In this document: piece by piece, positions 31,599 to 39,016 of the stretch | Layout: each line of letters begins with the position of its first letter | Numbering within the stretch: the first letter of the stretch is position 1 | From: Thermoguttaceae bacterium | GTDB lineage: Bacteria; Planctomycetota; Planctomycetia; Pirellulales; Thermoguttaceae | Length of the DNA: 50,192 bases | Assembly: GCA_017441605.1 (NCBI GenBank) | Contig: JAFRXD010000050.1 | Location: 1 to 50,192 of the forward strand | Direction: 5' to 3' | Made by a program: the position numbers and the translations under genes | The notes under the pieces: generated by a model | What the model was told of the DNA's origin: nothing | Databases searched by the model: none | The model's input: only the letters and a program-made list of their open reading frames with translations

Positions 31599-31626
31599 TT
31601 GACTTTTGGGGATTTTCTCGTATAAT
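31599..31626 (+). promoter_or_regulatory. promoter of the rpe-accD-rsgA operon
   Basis: TTGACT (31599-31604), 16-base spacer, perfect TATAAT (31621-31626). The leader to the rpe ATG is about 60 bases, with AGGAG at 31682-31686. Confidence 0.75.
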
Positions 31627-31692
31627 CTCGCAAATAGCGCGGTCGAACGCGATCGCCATCGAATAACGAACGACATTAACTAGGAGCGCCGA

Positions 31693-32412
31693 ATGGACGA
31701 GTCGGTAAAAGTATCGGCGAGCGCGGAGTGGGTCGCGGAAACCGCGCGCGCGGGGGCGACGATCGTTCCGTCGCTATTGGCTTCCGATTTCGCGAATCTC
31801 GCGCGCGAGTTGCGGCGATTGGAAGAGGGCGGAGCGAAAGTCGTTCATATCGACGTGATGGACGGTCGATTGGTTCCCAATATTAGCGTTGGGGTTCCAG
31901 TGGTCGCATCGGTTCGGAAGGCGACAAGGCTGAAACTCGACGTTCACCTGATGATCGTCGAGCCGGAACGGTACGTCGAGGCGTTTCGAAAGGCGGGGGC
32001 GGACTCGCTCACGGTTCACATCGAAGCGGTTCCGGAACCGACGGCGCTTTTGCGCGAGATACGCGAACTTGGGGCGGCGCCCGGGCTCGCGCTGAACTAC
32101 GGAACTCCGGTCGAGAAGATATTGCCTTTCGCGAAAGAGGCGGACGTGCTGCTGGCGATGAGCGTTCCGGCGGGTTTCGGGGGGCAGAAGTTTCACCCCG
32201 ACGCTTTGGAGTCGGTTCGGGCGCTTCGCGCGTCGGCTCGACCGGACGCGGTAGTGGAGATCGACGGCGGAATCGACGTCGAGACGATCGAATCGGCTTC
32301 GGAAGCGGGGGTCGATTGGTTCGTCGCCGGGACGGGAGTTTTTCGCGCGCCGGACTATGGGGCGCAAATATCGCTGTTAAGGCGGCTCGCGCTGGACGCG
32401 AAGTCTAAGTAA
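31693..32412 (+). CDS. rpe: ribulose-phosphate 3-epimerase
   Basis: Encodes 239 residues; ATG with AGGAG 6 bases upstream. A short N-terminal extension of about 20 residues precedes the TIM barrel ([16 protein letters not shown]). Metal and catalytic motifs are [30 protein letters not shown] and [13 protein letters not shown]; the loop [15 protein letters not shown] matches the family's M-x-V-x-PGFGGQ-x-F except that Asn-Pro is replaced by Pro-Ala. It interconverts ribulose 5-phosphate and xylulose 5-phosphate in the pentose phosphate pathway, in the cytoplasm. It is the first gene of a four-gene plus-strand operon. Confidence 0.93.
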   Translation: MDESVKVSASAEWVAETARAGATIVPSLLASDFANLARELRRLEEGGAKVVHIDVMDGRLVPNISVGVPVVASVRKATRLKLDVHLMIVEPERYVEAFRKAGADSLTVHIEAVPEPTALLREIRELGAAPGLALNYGTPVEKILPFAKEADVLLAMSVPAGFGGQKFHPDALESVRALRASARPDAVVEIDGGIDVETIESASEAGVDWFVAGTGVFRAPDYGAQISLLRRLALDAKSK

Positions 32413-32465
32413 AGGATCGTCGCGACTTCGAGCTCGCTCGGGGTCGGGGAAATTGGAAACGCATT

Positions 32466-33296
32466 ATGAGTTGGCAAGAGGCGTCGGAAACAAAACGCAA
32501 ACGAGGCGTGCCCGAGGGGCTTTGGGTTCGCTGCCCCGGCTGTCAGGCGACGATCTTTAGAAAAGAGGCGCAACGACGATTGGGGACGTGCCCGGAGTGC
32601 AATTATCATTGGGCGATTTCGGCTCAAGAGCGGATCGCGCAGATGCTCGACGAGGGCACTTTCGAGGAATGGGACGCGGATCTTGTGGCGGCGGATCCGC
32701 TCAACTTTCGGGATCGCAAGACGTACAAGCAGCGCTTGATCGACGATCGAGCGGCGACGGGTCTGAAGGACGCCGCGGTGGTCGGCTGCGGGCGGATTCG
32801 CGCTCGAAAAGTCGTCTTCGGAGTCACCGACTCTCGGTTTATTATGGGAAGCATGGGCTCGGTGGTCGGGGAGAAATTGACTCGGGCGATCGAGCGCGCG
32901 CAAGAGATGAATTTGCCGCTGATCATCGTCTCCGGCTCGGGGGGCGGGGCTCGAATGCACGAGGGGATTTTCTCCCTTATGCAAATGGCGAAAACTTCGG
33001 CGGCGCTGGCGCGATTCCATAAATCGGGCGGGCTTTTTATTTCGGTGCTGACCAATCCGACGATGGGGGGAGTCGCGGCGAGCTTCGCCTCGCTCGGGGA
33101 CGTGGTGTTCGCGGAACCGAAAGCGCTGATCGGATTCGCGGGGCCTCGAACCGTCAAGGCGACGATACGCATCGAGTTGCCGAAAGGTTTTCAAACGAGC
33201 GAATTTCTTTTAGAGCACGGGTTTATCGATCGAATCGTCAAGCGGCAAGATTTGAAGAGCGAAATCGCGCGCGCGATCGATTACTGCAAGAAATAA
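32466..33296 (+). CDS. accD: acetyl-CoA carboxylase carboxyltransferase subunit beta
   Basis: Encodes 276 residues, close to the family's usual 280-300. An N-terminal four-cysteine zinc ribbon (Cys23, Cys26, Cys42, Cys45) leads into the crotonase-fold carboxyltransferase: [60 protein letters not shown] and [14 protein letters not shown] are all family signatures. With AccA it moves the carboxyl group from biotin to acetyl-CoA, the first committed step of fatty acid synthesis. accA is not in the window. It lies 53 bases after rpe and 13 before rsgA, in the same direction. Confidence 0.96.
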   Translation: MSWQEASETKRKRGVPEGLWVRCPGCQATIFRKEAQRRLGTCPECNYHWAISAQERIAQMLDEGTFEEWDADLVAADPLNFRDRKTYKQRLIDDRAATGLKDAAVVGCGRIRARKVVFGVTDSRFIMGSMGSVVGEKLTRAIERAQEMNLPLIIVSGSGGGARMHEGIFSLMQMAKTSAALARFHKSGGLFISVLTNPTMGGVAASFASLGDVVFAEPKALIGFAGPRTVKATIRIELPKGFQTSEFLLEHGFIDRIVKRQDLKSEIARAIDYCKK

Positions 33297-33309
33297 CGGA
33301 AAAATCGAT

Positions 33310-34605
33310 TTGAGCGCGAAAAAGAACAAGGGAGGCTCGCAAAAGATCCGCGTTTCGTTTCGGAGCAATCGAAACGCGCGGACGCGAAGCGTCGACTGGA
33401 CGTGGCGTTTCGAGGAGAGTCGGGCGGCTTCGGAGCGGTTCGAGGAGGAGACGAACTCCGAGGAGGAGGACGGCGCGGAGGAAGAGCGCGTCGTTCGCTC
33501 GGCGCGCCGAAGCGGGGTCGGATCGCTGGACGCGGCGGACGCGGCGCGCTCGGAGCGGGTTCGCGCGAAAGGAGACGGGACGCGCAAACGAACGGTCGTT
33601 GGGACTTACGTCGGAGAGGAGAATCTTTCCGGGGAGGTCGGGGATTTCGTCGTATTGCCGGAAGTCGATCCGTCGGTTTGTCTTAAAGGTCGCGTTATAA
33701 GCGTTCACGGACTAAAGTGCGTCGTACAAGACGAGCGAGGCCGGGAGTTTTTGTGCGCGACGCGCCGGGTGCTCAAGACGCTTTCGACGAATCAGCGGCA
33801 AATCGTGGTCGCGGGGGATCGCGTCTATTTTAGCGACGCGCGGCTCCCGGACGGGCGACTTGAAGGGGTCGTGGAACGGGTCGAGCCTCGCTACGGGGTA
33901 TTGAGCCGGACGAGTTGGAAGCGGAAGCACGTGGTGGTCGCGAACGTAGAGCAAGCGCTGATTATCGCGAGCGCGGCGGAGCCTCGGCTCAAACCGAATT
34001 TGATCGATCGTCTGCTGGTCACTTGCGAGCGCTCGGGGATCGAACCGATTATTTGCATAAATAAAGTCGATCTGGTCGACCCCGCCTCGTTGCAGCCGTT
34101 CGTCGGGGTTTACGCGGGAATGGGGTACCGGACGGTTCTCTTTAGCGCGAAGACCGGCTTTAACTTAGATCGATTGCGACGCTTGCTCGTCGGTCGCGAG
34201 AGCGCGGTGGTGGGACAAAGCGGAGTCGGGAAGTCTTCGGCTCTGAACGCGATCGACCCCTCGCTCGATTTGCGAGTCGGGGACGTGAGTCGCGAGAACC
34301 ACAAGGGCAAGCACACGACGACGACGGCGCGACTGCTGAATTTGTCGTTCGGAGGTTGCGTCGTGGACACGCCCGGGGTTCGGCAGTTTATGTTGTGGGA
34401 CGTGGTTCCCGAGGAGGTTTTCGGATACTACCGAGACCTTCGCCCTTACGAAAACCTGTGCAAATTCCCCGATTGCGCGCACCGGGACGAATCGTCCTGC
34501 GCAGTGAAGGACGCGGTGGCGGACGGGCGCTTGGACGCTCGGCGCTACGAAAGCTATCTGGCGCTGCGGGCGGGGGAAATGGAAAAAATCGACAAACTCG
34601 AGTAA
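33310..34605 (+). CDS. rsgA: ribosome small subunit-dependent GTPase A
   Basis: Encodes 431 residues from a TTG at 33310. After an OB-fold region (about 95-180) comes the circularly permuted GTPase: the NKVD motif (Asn251) precedes the P-loop GQSGVGKSSALN (from Gly302) and VVDTPGVRQF (about 353), the order that defines RsgA. A zinc-binding CKFPDCAHRDESSC cluster lies near the C-terminus. It checks late 30S subunit maturation. The first 85 residues are a charged low-complexity extension (EEETNSEEEDGAEEERVV) not found in typical RsgA of about 300-350 residues; a later start is possible, since the TTG has only a weak ribosome site. Confidence 0.94.
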   Translation: MSAKKNKGGSQKIRVSFRSNRNARTRSVDWTWRFEESRAASERFEEETNSEEEDGAEEERVVRSARRSGVGSLDAADAARSERVRAKGDGTRKRTVVGTYVGEENLSGEVGDFVVLPEVDPSVCLKGRVISVHGLKCVVQDERGREFLCATRRVLKTLSTNQRQIVVAGDRVYFSDARLPDGRLEGVVERVEPRYGVLSRTSWKRKHVVVANVEQALIIASAAEPRLKPNLIDRLLVTCERSGIEPIICINKVDLVDPASLQPFVGVYAGMGYRTVLFSAKTGFNLDRLRRLLVGRESAVVGQSGVGKSSALNAIDPSLDLRVGDVSRENHKGKHTTTTARLLNLSFGGCVVDTPGVRQFMLWDVVPEEVFGYYRDLRPYENLCKFPDCAHRDESSCAVKDAVADGRLDARRYESYLALRAGEMEKIDKLE

Positions 34606-34609
34606 AGCC

Positions 34610-35572
34610 ATGAAAACAAACGTTAATCGCCGCGCTTTTTTAGGCTCCGTTTCGCTAGGTCTTTGCGGGAGCGCGTTTATCGGTTCCGAGGTCTCGCTCG
34701 CGGACTCGCATAGCGCCCCTTCGCGGGACTCGCTTCGATTCTGCTTGAATCTCGGGACGATTCGGAATTACAATCTTCCGATTACCGAGGAATTTAAGGT
34801 CGCCAAGGAAGCGGGGTATCGCTCGGTCGAGATCTGGTTCGATCGGCTCGCCGATTACGCCAAGGACGGGGACGTCGCGTTTTCCAAGTCGAAACTCGTC
34901 GAACTGAAGAAATATCTCGACGGGGAAGGGATTCAAGTCGAGGGCGGGATTGGGTTCGCGACTTGGATTATGAACGAGCCTGAGAAGCGCTCGGCGGGTT
35001 TGGAGGAACTCAAGCGACAGTCGGAAGCGCTGGCGACGCTCGGGGCCCCTTGCATCGCCTGCCCGGCGGCGGGACCTTGGAACGAAAAAATCGAGGGGAT
35101 TTCAGTTATCGCGGAGCGATTCGCGGCGGCGCTGGAAACTTGCGCGGAGTTCGGGGTTCGCGCTCTATTGGAACTTTGGGGACCGTCCCCGACGCTGAGC
35201 CGCCTTTCGGACTGTCTGGCGATCTGCGCGGAAACGGGTCGCGCCGACGCGGGGCTTCTGCTCGACGCCTACCACCTCTATCGGGGCGGCAACTCCTACG
35301 AGGGACTGAATTTAGTCGCCGGAAGCGCCATGCCGATTTTCCATATGAACGACTACCCCGGGACGCCGGAGCGCGAGAAATTGAACGACTCCGATCGCGT
35401 TTTCCCCGGGGACGGGATTTGCCCGTTGCGCTCGATTCTCGCGACGCTCGCGAAAAACGGGTTCAACGGGGCGCTTTCGCTGGAACTGTTCAATCCGAAC
35501 TACGCGAAGGAAATGTCGGCGCTCGAGCAGGCGAAGACGGGACTCGCCAAGATGCGCGCGCTGTTCGAGTAA
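34610..35572 (+). CDS. exported sugar phosphate isomerase/epimerase-like protein
   Basis: Encodes 320 residues starting 4 bases after the rsgA stop. MKTNVNRRAFLGSVSLGLCG is a twin-arginine-type signal. The rest is a xylose isomerase-like TIM barrel: ALLELWGPSPTL (Glu), GLLLDAYHLYRGG (Asp, His), PIFHMNDYPGTPER (His, Asp) and LSLELFNPNYAK (Glu) match the four metal-binding positions of the IolE/hydroxypyruvate isomerase group. It would act on a sugar or polyol outside the cytoplasm; the substrate is unknown. It is last in the rpe-accD-rsgA operon, followed by a strong terminator. It is a distant relative of the protein at 3110-4036. Confidence 0.84.
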   Translation: MKTNVNRRAFLGSVSLGLCGSAFIGSEVSLADSHSAPSRDSLRFCLNLGTIRNYNLPITEEFKVAKEAGYRSVEIWFDRLADYAKDGDVAFSKSKLVELKKYLDGEGIQVEGGIGFATWIMNEPEKRSAGLEELKRQSEALATLGAPCIACPAAGPWNEKIEGISVIAERFAAALETCAEFGVRALLELWGPSPTLSRLSDCLAICAETGRADAGLLLDAYHLYRGGNSYEGLNLVAGSAMPIFHMNDYPGTPEREKLNDSDRVFPGDGICPLRSILATLAKNGFNGALSLELFNPNYAKEMSALEQAKTGLAKMRALFE

Positions 35573-35594
35573 ACGGGGATTGGATTTCGAAAAG

Positions 35595-35634
35595 AAAGCC
35601 CGAGCGCGCCGCGCGGCGCCTCGGGCTTTTTTCG
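35595..35634. terminator. probably bidirectional terminator
   Basis: The stem AAAGCCCGAG (35595-35604) with CTCGGGCTTT (35620-35629), an inner GCGCC/GGCGC stem, and TTTTTT on the plus strand. The minus strand also ends T-rich (TTTCTTTTCG), so it can serve both the isomerase-like gene and the NERD gene that converge here. Confidence 0.8.
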
Positions 35635-35665
35635 CTCTAGCGCAAGGTTCAAAAATAATTGTTAT

Positions 35666-36286
35666 TTAACGGTATTTTTCGCGGATTTTAGCCACGTGGG
35701 CTTCCTTTGTCGCTTTGTCAACCTGAGTAAGCGGATATAATTTGTCGCGCAGGGCGTTAACTTCCTCTTCGTCGAGCGCGTCCGGAACACTTTTCCAAAT
35801 GCTCCGGATAGTAGCGTAAAGCCGGTCTCTCTTAATAACTCGGACGTCTTCGGAACGAACCGTAACTCGCTTGAGTTCGCAACGTTCCGAAAACGCCACG
35901 ATCGAAAAGAGCGGAACGTCGTCGCCGACAAACTTTCGCGTCCATTTTAAATGGGTCTTGTTCTGGAGAATCGGATTATAAAACTTGAACTTTTGACGGT
36001 TCTGTAGGGAGACCGTCCAGTTTTTGTCTTTCTCGTCTCCGAAAATCCATCCGGAGTAATTCTTACTCTCAATGATAAAAATACCCTTTTGAGAGATATA
36101 GATAACGTCGACCTCCGAGGTTTCCTCGCCCGACGCCGGTAGGTAGACGTTTTTAAGAATTTTGCCTTTGCGTCCCAGAAGACCGACCAAGCGCAATTCT
36201 TTTTCTACCAACCTTTCTCCTCGACGTCCTTTCCACTCACTATCAAAAAAATAATCTAAAATCTTATCGAGCAAACTTTTCGCCAT
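35666..36286 (-). CDS. NERD-domain (nuclease-related) protein
   Basis: Encodes 206 residues. The N-terminal half is a NERD domain: WKGRRGERLVEKELR (conserved Gly-x-x-Gly-Glu), KILKNVYLPASGEETSEVDV (the active-site-type Asp) and GIFIIESKNYSGWIFG (the Glu-x-Lys pair). This fold is shared with Holliday-junction-type and restriction nucleases, and NERD proteins are thought to process DNA. The C-terminal part has no recognised domain. There is no signal peptide, so it is cytoplasmic. Its DNA is somewhat AT-richer than its neighbours. It lies 48 bases before the sialidase stop, with a palindrome in its upstream region, and no partner gene is apparent. Confidence 0.8.
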   Translation of the reverse strand: MAKSLLDKILDYFFDSEWKGRRGERLVEKELRLVGLLGRKGKILKNVYLPASGEETSEVDVIYISQKGIFIIESKNYSGWIFGDEKDKNWTVSLQNRQKFKFYNPILQNKTHLKWTRKFVGDDVPLFSIVAFSERCELKRVTVRSEDVRVIKRDRLYATIRSIWKSVPDALDEEEVNALRDKLYPLTQVDKATKEAHVAKIREKYR

Positions 36287-36318
36287 CTTGTCCGTCTTGC
36301 GCGAAAAAAGTCTATGTC

Positions 36319-36332
36319 ATTTACGTGTAAAT
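36319..36332. promoter_or_regulatory. 14-base palindrome upstream of the NERD gene
   Basis: ATTTAC-GT-GTAAAT is a perfect inverted repeat around a 2-base centre, lying in the 48-base gap between the sialidase stop and the NERD start. The size and symmetry suit a dimeric regulator site, but a chance palindrome in AT-rich DNA is possible. Confidence 0.35.
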
Positions 36333-36334
36333 AA

Positions 36335-37894
36335 TTACCGAATATCGTCGATCTTAACGGTCTGATAGATTAGTCCGCCGAGGGTTTCGTAAAAGGCGCC
36401 GATCGTATCGGAATCGATTTTGACTAAGGACGAATACCCGCAACATCCGGGTCGGTAAATCGTTATCGAGCGCGACCAGGTTTTGCCCTCGTCCTCGCTC
36501 AATTTGATCGTCATATCGGTTCGGGAGTTCGGGGAGTTGGGGTTCATAAAGGCGAGCAGGTCGGAGTCGTCGCCGTTGGCCTTGGAGCGGACGCGAATAA
36601 TCGAGGCTTGGCAGATCGGACAGGGGAGTTTCTCGCCCTTGAACTCGGTCCAGGTCGCGCCGAGGTCGGAGGTGGTCGCGACGGATCGCTCGCGCAAGTC
36701 GACCCGGTAGTTTCGCATGTTCAGCATGAGTCTCCCGTCGGTTAGCTCGACGACTTGCGACTCGCAAGTTCCCTTGCGCGCGCCGGTTCCGACTTTCCAG
36801 GTTTCGCCTCCGTCGGCGCTCCAGACGATCGTCGACCAGCCGGTTTTGTCTTTGTCGAAGAACTGAGCGGGGAAGACGAGTTTGCCGTCGCGGGTCGCGA
36901 TTCCGGAACCGGGACCCTGGAAGTAGAGGCGCCAGTCCTTGTCGGGAGCGGCTTCGTTGGTAATATCGCGGGGCTCGCTCCAGGTCTCGCCGTCGTCGTC
37001 GCTGTAGGACAGAACTAATCGACCGGATTTGCCCAATTCCAGACCGGGCTCGGAGTTGGAAATTGTTTTGCCGTTATGCGCCCAGAGGCAGGCGACCCAG
37101 ATTCGCCCGGTCTTTTCGTCGACGAGGATCGCGGGATCCCCGGCGCCCTCTTTGGTCTCGTCGTCCCCTTTGACGTCGACAACGATTTGCATAGGCTCCC
37201 AGGTTTTCCCGTTGTCGAAACTGCGACTACACGCGACGTCGATATCGGCGGGCAGGTCGGGGAAGCCGTTATGGCGCGCGTCGTAAACGGCGATTAGGGT
37301 TCCCTTAACGGAACGGACTATGCCCGGGATTCGGTATTGCGCGACGCCGTCCCAACCGGAATCGCGGACTAAAACGCCGAATCGGTACTCCAGCGGGCTC
37401 GCGGCGAATTTGATTTTGCCGCCATCGGTCGTTAGGGATCGGATTCCGACTTTTATCTTCAGATCGGGGGCGGCGAATTCGGAGGGTTTGGTCCAGATCT
37501 CCAGATCTTTGGTTTTCGCCAACGCTTCGGAGGCGGTTTTGGCGTCGATTTGGATCGGGACTTGGGTCGGCATTGTCGGGGTATTATAGTCGACGTTGAA
37601 GATTCCTCTAAATTCGTAGTCGCCGACGACTTTGTCCCCGATTCGCGCTTCTAGTCCGAGTAGGTATTTGGGGTCGGAGAGATCGACGACGATCTCGCTC
37701 GGGGCGCTCGCGAGGCTCGATAGGTCGAGGGTTTGCAGTAGGGTCGCGCGAGGCTCGCCACTCGACGCGATAACGATCGGGGTTTGCGGCTCGGCGATTT
37801 TTAGCTGGACGGTCGGGGCGTCTTGGGCTAGCGACGAAATGGTCGCGAGACCTAGGGTTAGCGCGAATAAAGACGATGCGACGCGGCGGTTCAT
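36335..37894 (-). CDS. secreted sialidase (GH33)
   Basis: Encodes 519 residues. A signal peptide (MNRRVASSLFALTLGLATIS, cleaved near SLAQ) is followed by the N-terminal beta domain common in sialidases (about 25-165), then the six-bladed propeller. AQYRIPGIVRSVKGTLIAVY holds the RIP-motif Arg188. Asp boxes are SFDNGKTW, SYSDDDGETW, SADGGETW, SDLGATW and SEDEGKTW. Further arginines and CCGYSSLVKID with GAFYE near the end fit the arginine triad and Tyr/Glu pair. It releases terminal sialic acid from glycoconjugates outside the cytoplasm. No sialic acid catabolism genes are adjacent. It has a promoter at 37960-37988. Confidence 0.93.
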   Translation of the reverse strand: MNRRVASSLFALTLGLATISSLAQDAPTVQLKIAEPQTPIVIASSGEPRATLLQTLDLSSLASAPSEIVVDLSDPKYLLGLEARIGDKVVGDYEFRGIFNVDYNTPTMPTQVPIQIDAKTASEALAKTKDLEIWTKPSEFAAPDLKIKVGIRSLTTDGGKIKFAASPLEYRFGVLVRDSGWDGVAQYRIPGIVRSVKGTLIAVYDARHNGFPDLPADIDVACSRSFDNGKTWEPMQIVVDVKGDDETKEGAGDPAILVDEKTGRIWVACLWAHNGKTISNSEPGLELGKSGRLVLSYSDDDGETWSEPRDITNEAAPDKDWRLYFQGPGSGIATRDGKLVFPAQFFDKDKTGWSTIVWSADGGETWKVGTGARKGTCESQVVELTDGRLMLNMRNYRVDLRERSVATTSDLGATWTEFKGEKLPCPICQASIIRVRSKANGDDSDLLAFMNPNSPNSRTDMTIKLSEDEGKTWSRSITIYRPGCCGYSSLVKIDSDTIGAFYETLGGLIYQTVKIDDIR

Positions 37895-37959
37895 TGCGTT
37901 GGGTCCTCTCGAAGCGAATTGTCGTTACCGCGCCATTACATCTCGCGCGGCCGAGGGCT

Positions 37960-37988
37960 ATTGTAGCGCCTCCGCCTCCACTTTTCAA
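37960..37988 (-). promoter_or_regulatory. promoter of the sialidase gene
   Basis: On the minus strand TTGAAA (37983-37988), 17-base spacer, TACAAT (37960-37965). The leader is about 60 bases. Confidence 0.65.
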
Positions 37989-38015
37989 CCTCTTTAGTTT
38001 TTTGCCTCCGCGCGA

Positions 38016-38699
38016 CTACGGGTCGCCTCCGGGACTCGCTCGTTTTCTCCGAAGGTCTTCGCGGGCGTCTTTAACTAGGCTCATTACCTCTATTAATTGA
38101 TCGCTCGAGCATTTGTCCAACGCGGCGCTTAGGGCGAGGTCAATCTCCGGGTCGTACAAAGCCGGCGCCGAGGGCGCTTTTGTTCGGTCCGTCGCCGGAC
38201 AGGCGATTCGCGCTTCCGCGCGCTCGCCGAGGGCGGGTTTTGTTCGCGCTTCCGCGCGGTTGGGTAAACTACCCGCGTCCCCGTTGGGGACGCTACTTGG
38301 CTCGAAGGACTCTAGGGGTTGTTCGGTTGACGATACTAGGGGTTGTTCGGTTGGCGATCCTAGGGGTTGTTCGGTTGGCGATACTAGGAGTTGTTCGGTT
38401 GGCGGGGTTGGGGCTTTTGGTCGGTCGGGCTCCTCGCGGTGGCGGAAGAATTTTCCGTCGGGGGTTAGTTCGAAGAGGTCGAAATCTTTGATTACGCTTT
38501 CGATCGTTTTTTCCGAGGCTCTTAGAATCCACGCGAGAGTTTTTAGGTCGTAGCGGAGATATTCGGCGCTTTGATTCGCCATTTCTTCTAGAAGGAGGCA
38601 GTAGATTCCGTAGCCTCGCGCGCCCAGTTTGCTTCGCAGGGCGGCGGCTCTTAGGTCGCGGGTCGGATAGATTGGGCTCGGGCTTGTTTGGGACATCAT
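38016..38699 (-). CDS. DUF4373 (Lin1244/Lin1753-like) domain protein with a Pro/Thr/Glu repeat linker
   Basis: Encodes 227 residues. Residues 12-95 (LGARGYGIYCLLLEEMANQS, LRYDLKTLAWILRASEKTIE, VIKDFDLFELTPDGKFFRH) match the DUF4373/Lin1244-Lin1753 N-terminal domain, a winged-helix-like module common in phage and plasmid replication-associated proteins. The middle carries four 8-residue repeats of the TEQPL-x-S-x type from a 24-base DNA repeat, then a stretch that contains one copy of a 50-base dispersed repeat (38227-38276). The C-terminal 40 residues are helical. No Shine-Dalgarno site is evident. Role unknown; DNA binding is inferred. Confidence 0.68.
   Translation of the reverse strand: MMSQTSPSPIYPTRDLRAAALRSKLGARGYGIYCLLLEEMANQSAEYLRYDLKTLAWILRASEKTIESVIKDFDLFELTPDGKFFRHREEPDRPKAPTPPTEQLLVSPTEQPLGSPTEQPLVSSTEQPLESFEPSSVPNGDAGSLPNRAEARTKPALGERAEARIACPATDRTKAPSAPALYDPEIDLALSAALDKCSSDQLIEVMSLVKDAREDLRRKRASPGGDP
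38227..38276. repeat. 50-base dispersed repeat, copy A (inside the DUF4373-type gene)
   Basis: Identical to 38848-38897 at 46 of 50 positions: the first 32 and last 14 bases are identical, 4 between differ. On the minus strand it can fold as GCGGGT/ACCCGC enclosing CGCGC-GGAA-GCGCG. Confidence 0.85.
38312..38407 (-). repeat. four tandem 24-base repeats in coding DNA
   Basis: Units at 38312, 38336, 38360 and 38384, each CTAGGGGTTGTTCGGTTGGC plus four bases, with one to five changes. They keep the reading frame and encode TEQPL-type octapeptides. Confidence 0.9.
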
Positions 38700-38827
38700 T
38701 TTTAATTGAAGGGATTTTGGAGACGATTGTTTTTTTGATCTCGCGGACCTTGGGCGCCCGCGGTTTTAGGATAATCGCGCGGCGTCGGGGAATTATTCGC
38801 CGTTTCTACAAGTTTTTTTAAAACGAC

Positions 38828-38858
38828 AAAAAACCCGGCTCCGCCCACCGAGGGCGGG
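38828..38858 (-). terminator. second terminator-like hairpin after the giant gene
   Basis: The stem CCGCCC (38841-38846) with GGGCGG (38852-38857), then AGCCGGG and TTTTTT on the minus strand. The seven bases between stem and T-run weaken the call. Confidence 0.4.
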
Positions 38859-38897
38859 TTTTGTTCGCGCTTCCGCGCGAAAAGGTAAACTACCCGC
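38848..38897. repeat. 50-base dispersed repeat, copy B (intergenic)
   Basis: Second copy of the element at 38227-38276, lying between the giant gene's terminators and the DUF4373-type gene. Confidence 0.85.
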
Positions 38898-38937
38898 TCC
38901 CGTTGGTCGCTAGTCTTCTTTGGTCTTAACCACCAAT

Positions 38938-38982
38938 AAAAACCCGGCTCCGCGTCGCCGTTTGACAACCCGGAGCCGGTTT
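38938..38982 (-). terminator. rho-independent terminator of the giant surface protein gene
   Basis: CCGGCTCCG (38944-38952) pairs with CGGAGCCGG (38971-38979). On the minus strand the hairpin is followed by GTTTTTATT. It lies 35 bases after the stop at 39017. Confidence 0.75.
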
Positions 38983-39016
38983 CTATTTATTTAGCGAGTT
39001 GAACTCGCGCTCTGGT

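Larger units (their letters stand above)
31377..31692. other. divergent topA/rpe intergenic region
   Basis: No credible gene. It contains the minus-strand topA promoter and the plus-strand rpe promoter 94 bases apart, separated by an AT-rich stretch with runs of A and T. Confidence 0.65.
38700..39016. other. intergenic region with two terminator-like hairpins and a dispersed repeat
   Basis: An 88-codon frame covers most of this stretch on the minus strand, but the hairpins and the repeat lie inside it and no ribosome site precedes it, so I do not accept it as a gene. A 16-base direct repeat (AAAAACCCGGCTCCGC) begins at 38829 and 38938. Confidence 0.6.

Noticed and set aside
38312..38407. CRISPR array from regularly spaced repeats
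   Set aside because: The 24-base units are contiguous, without spacers, and are in-frame coding repeats.
38702..38968. 88-codon minus-strand frame between the giant gene and the DUF4373-type gene
   Set aside because: It contains terminator-like hairpins and a dispersed repeat, has no ribosome site and resembles no protein I know.
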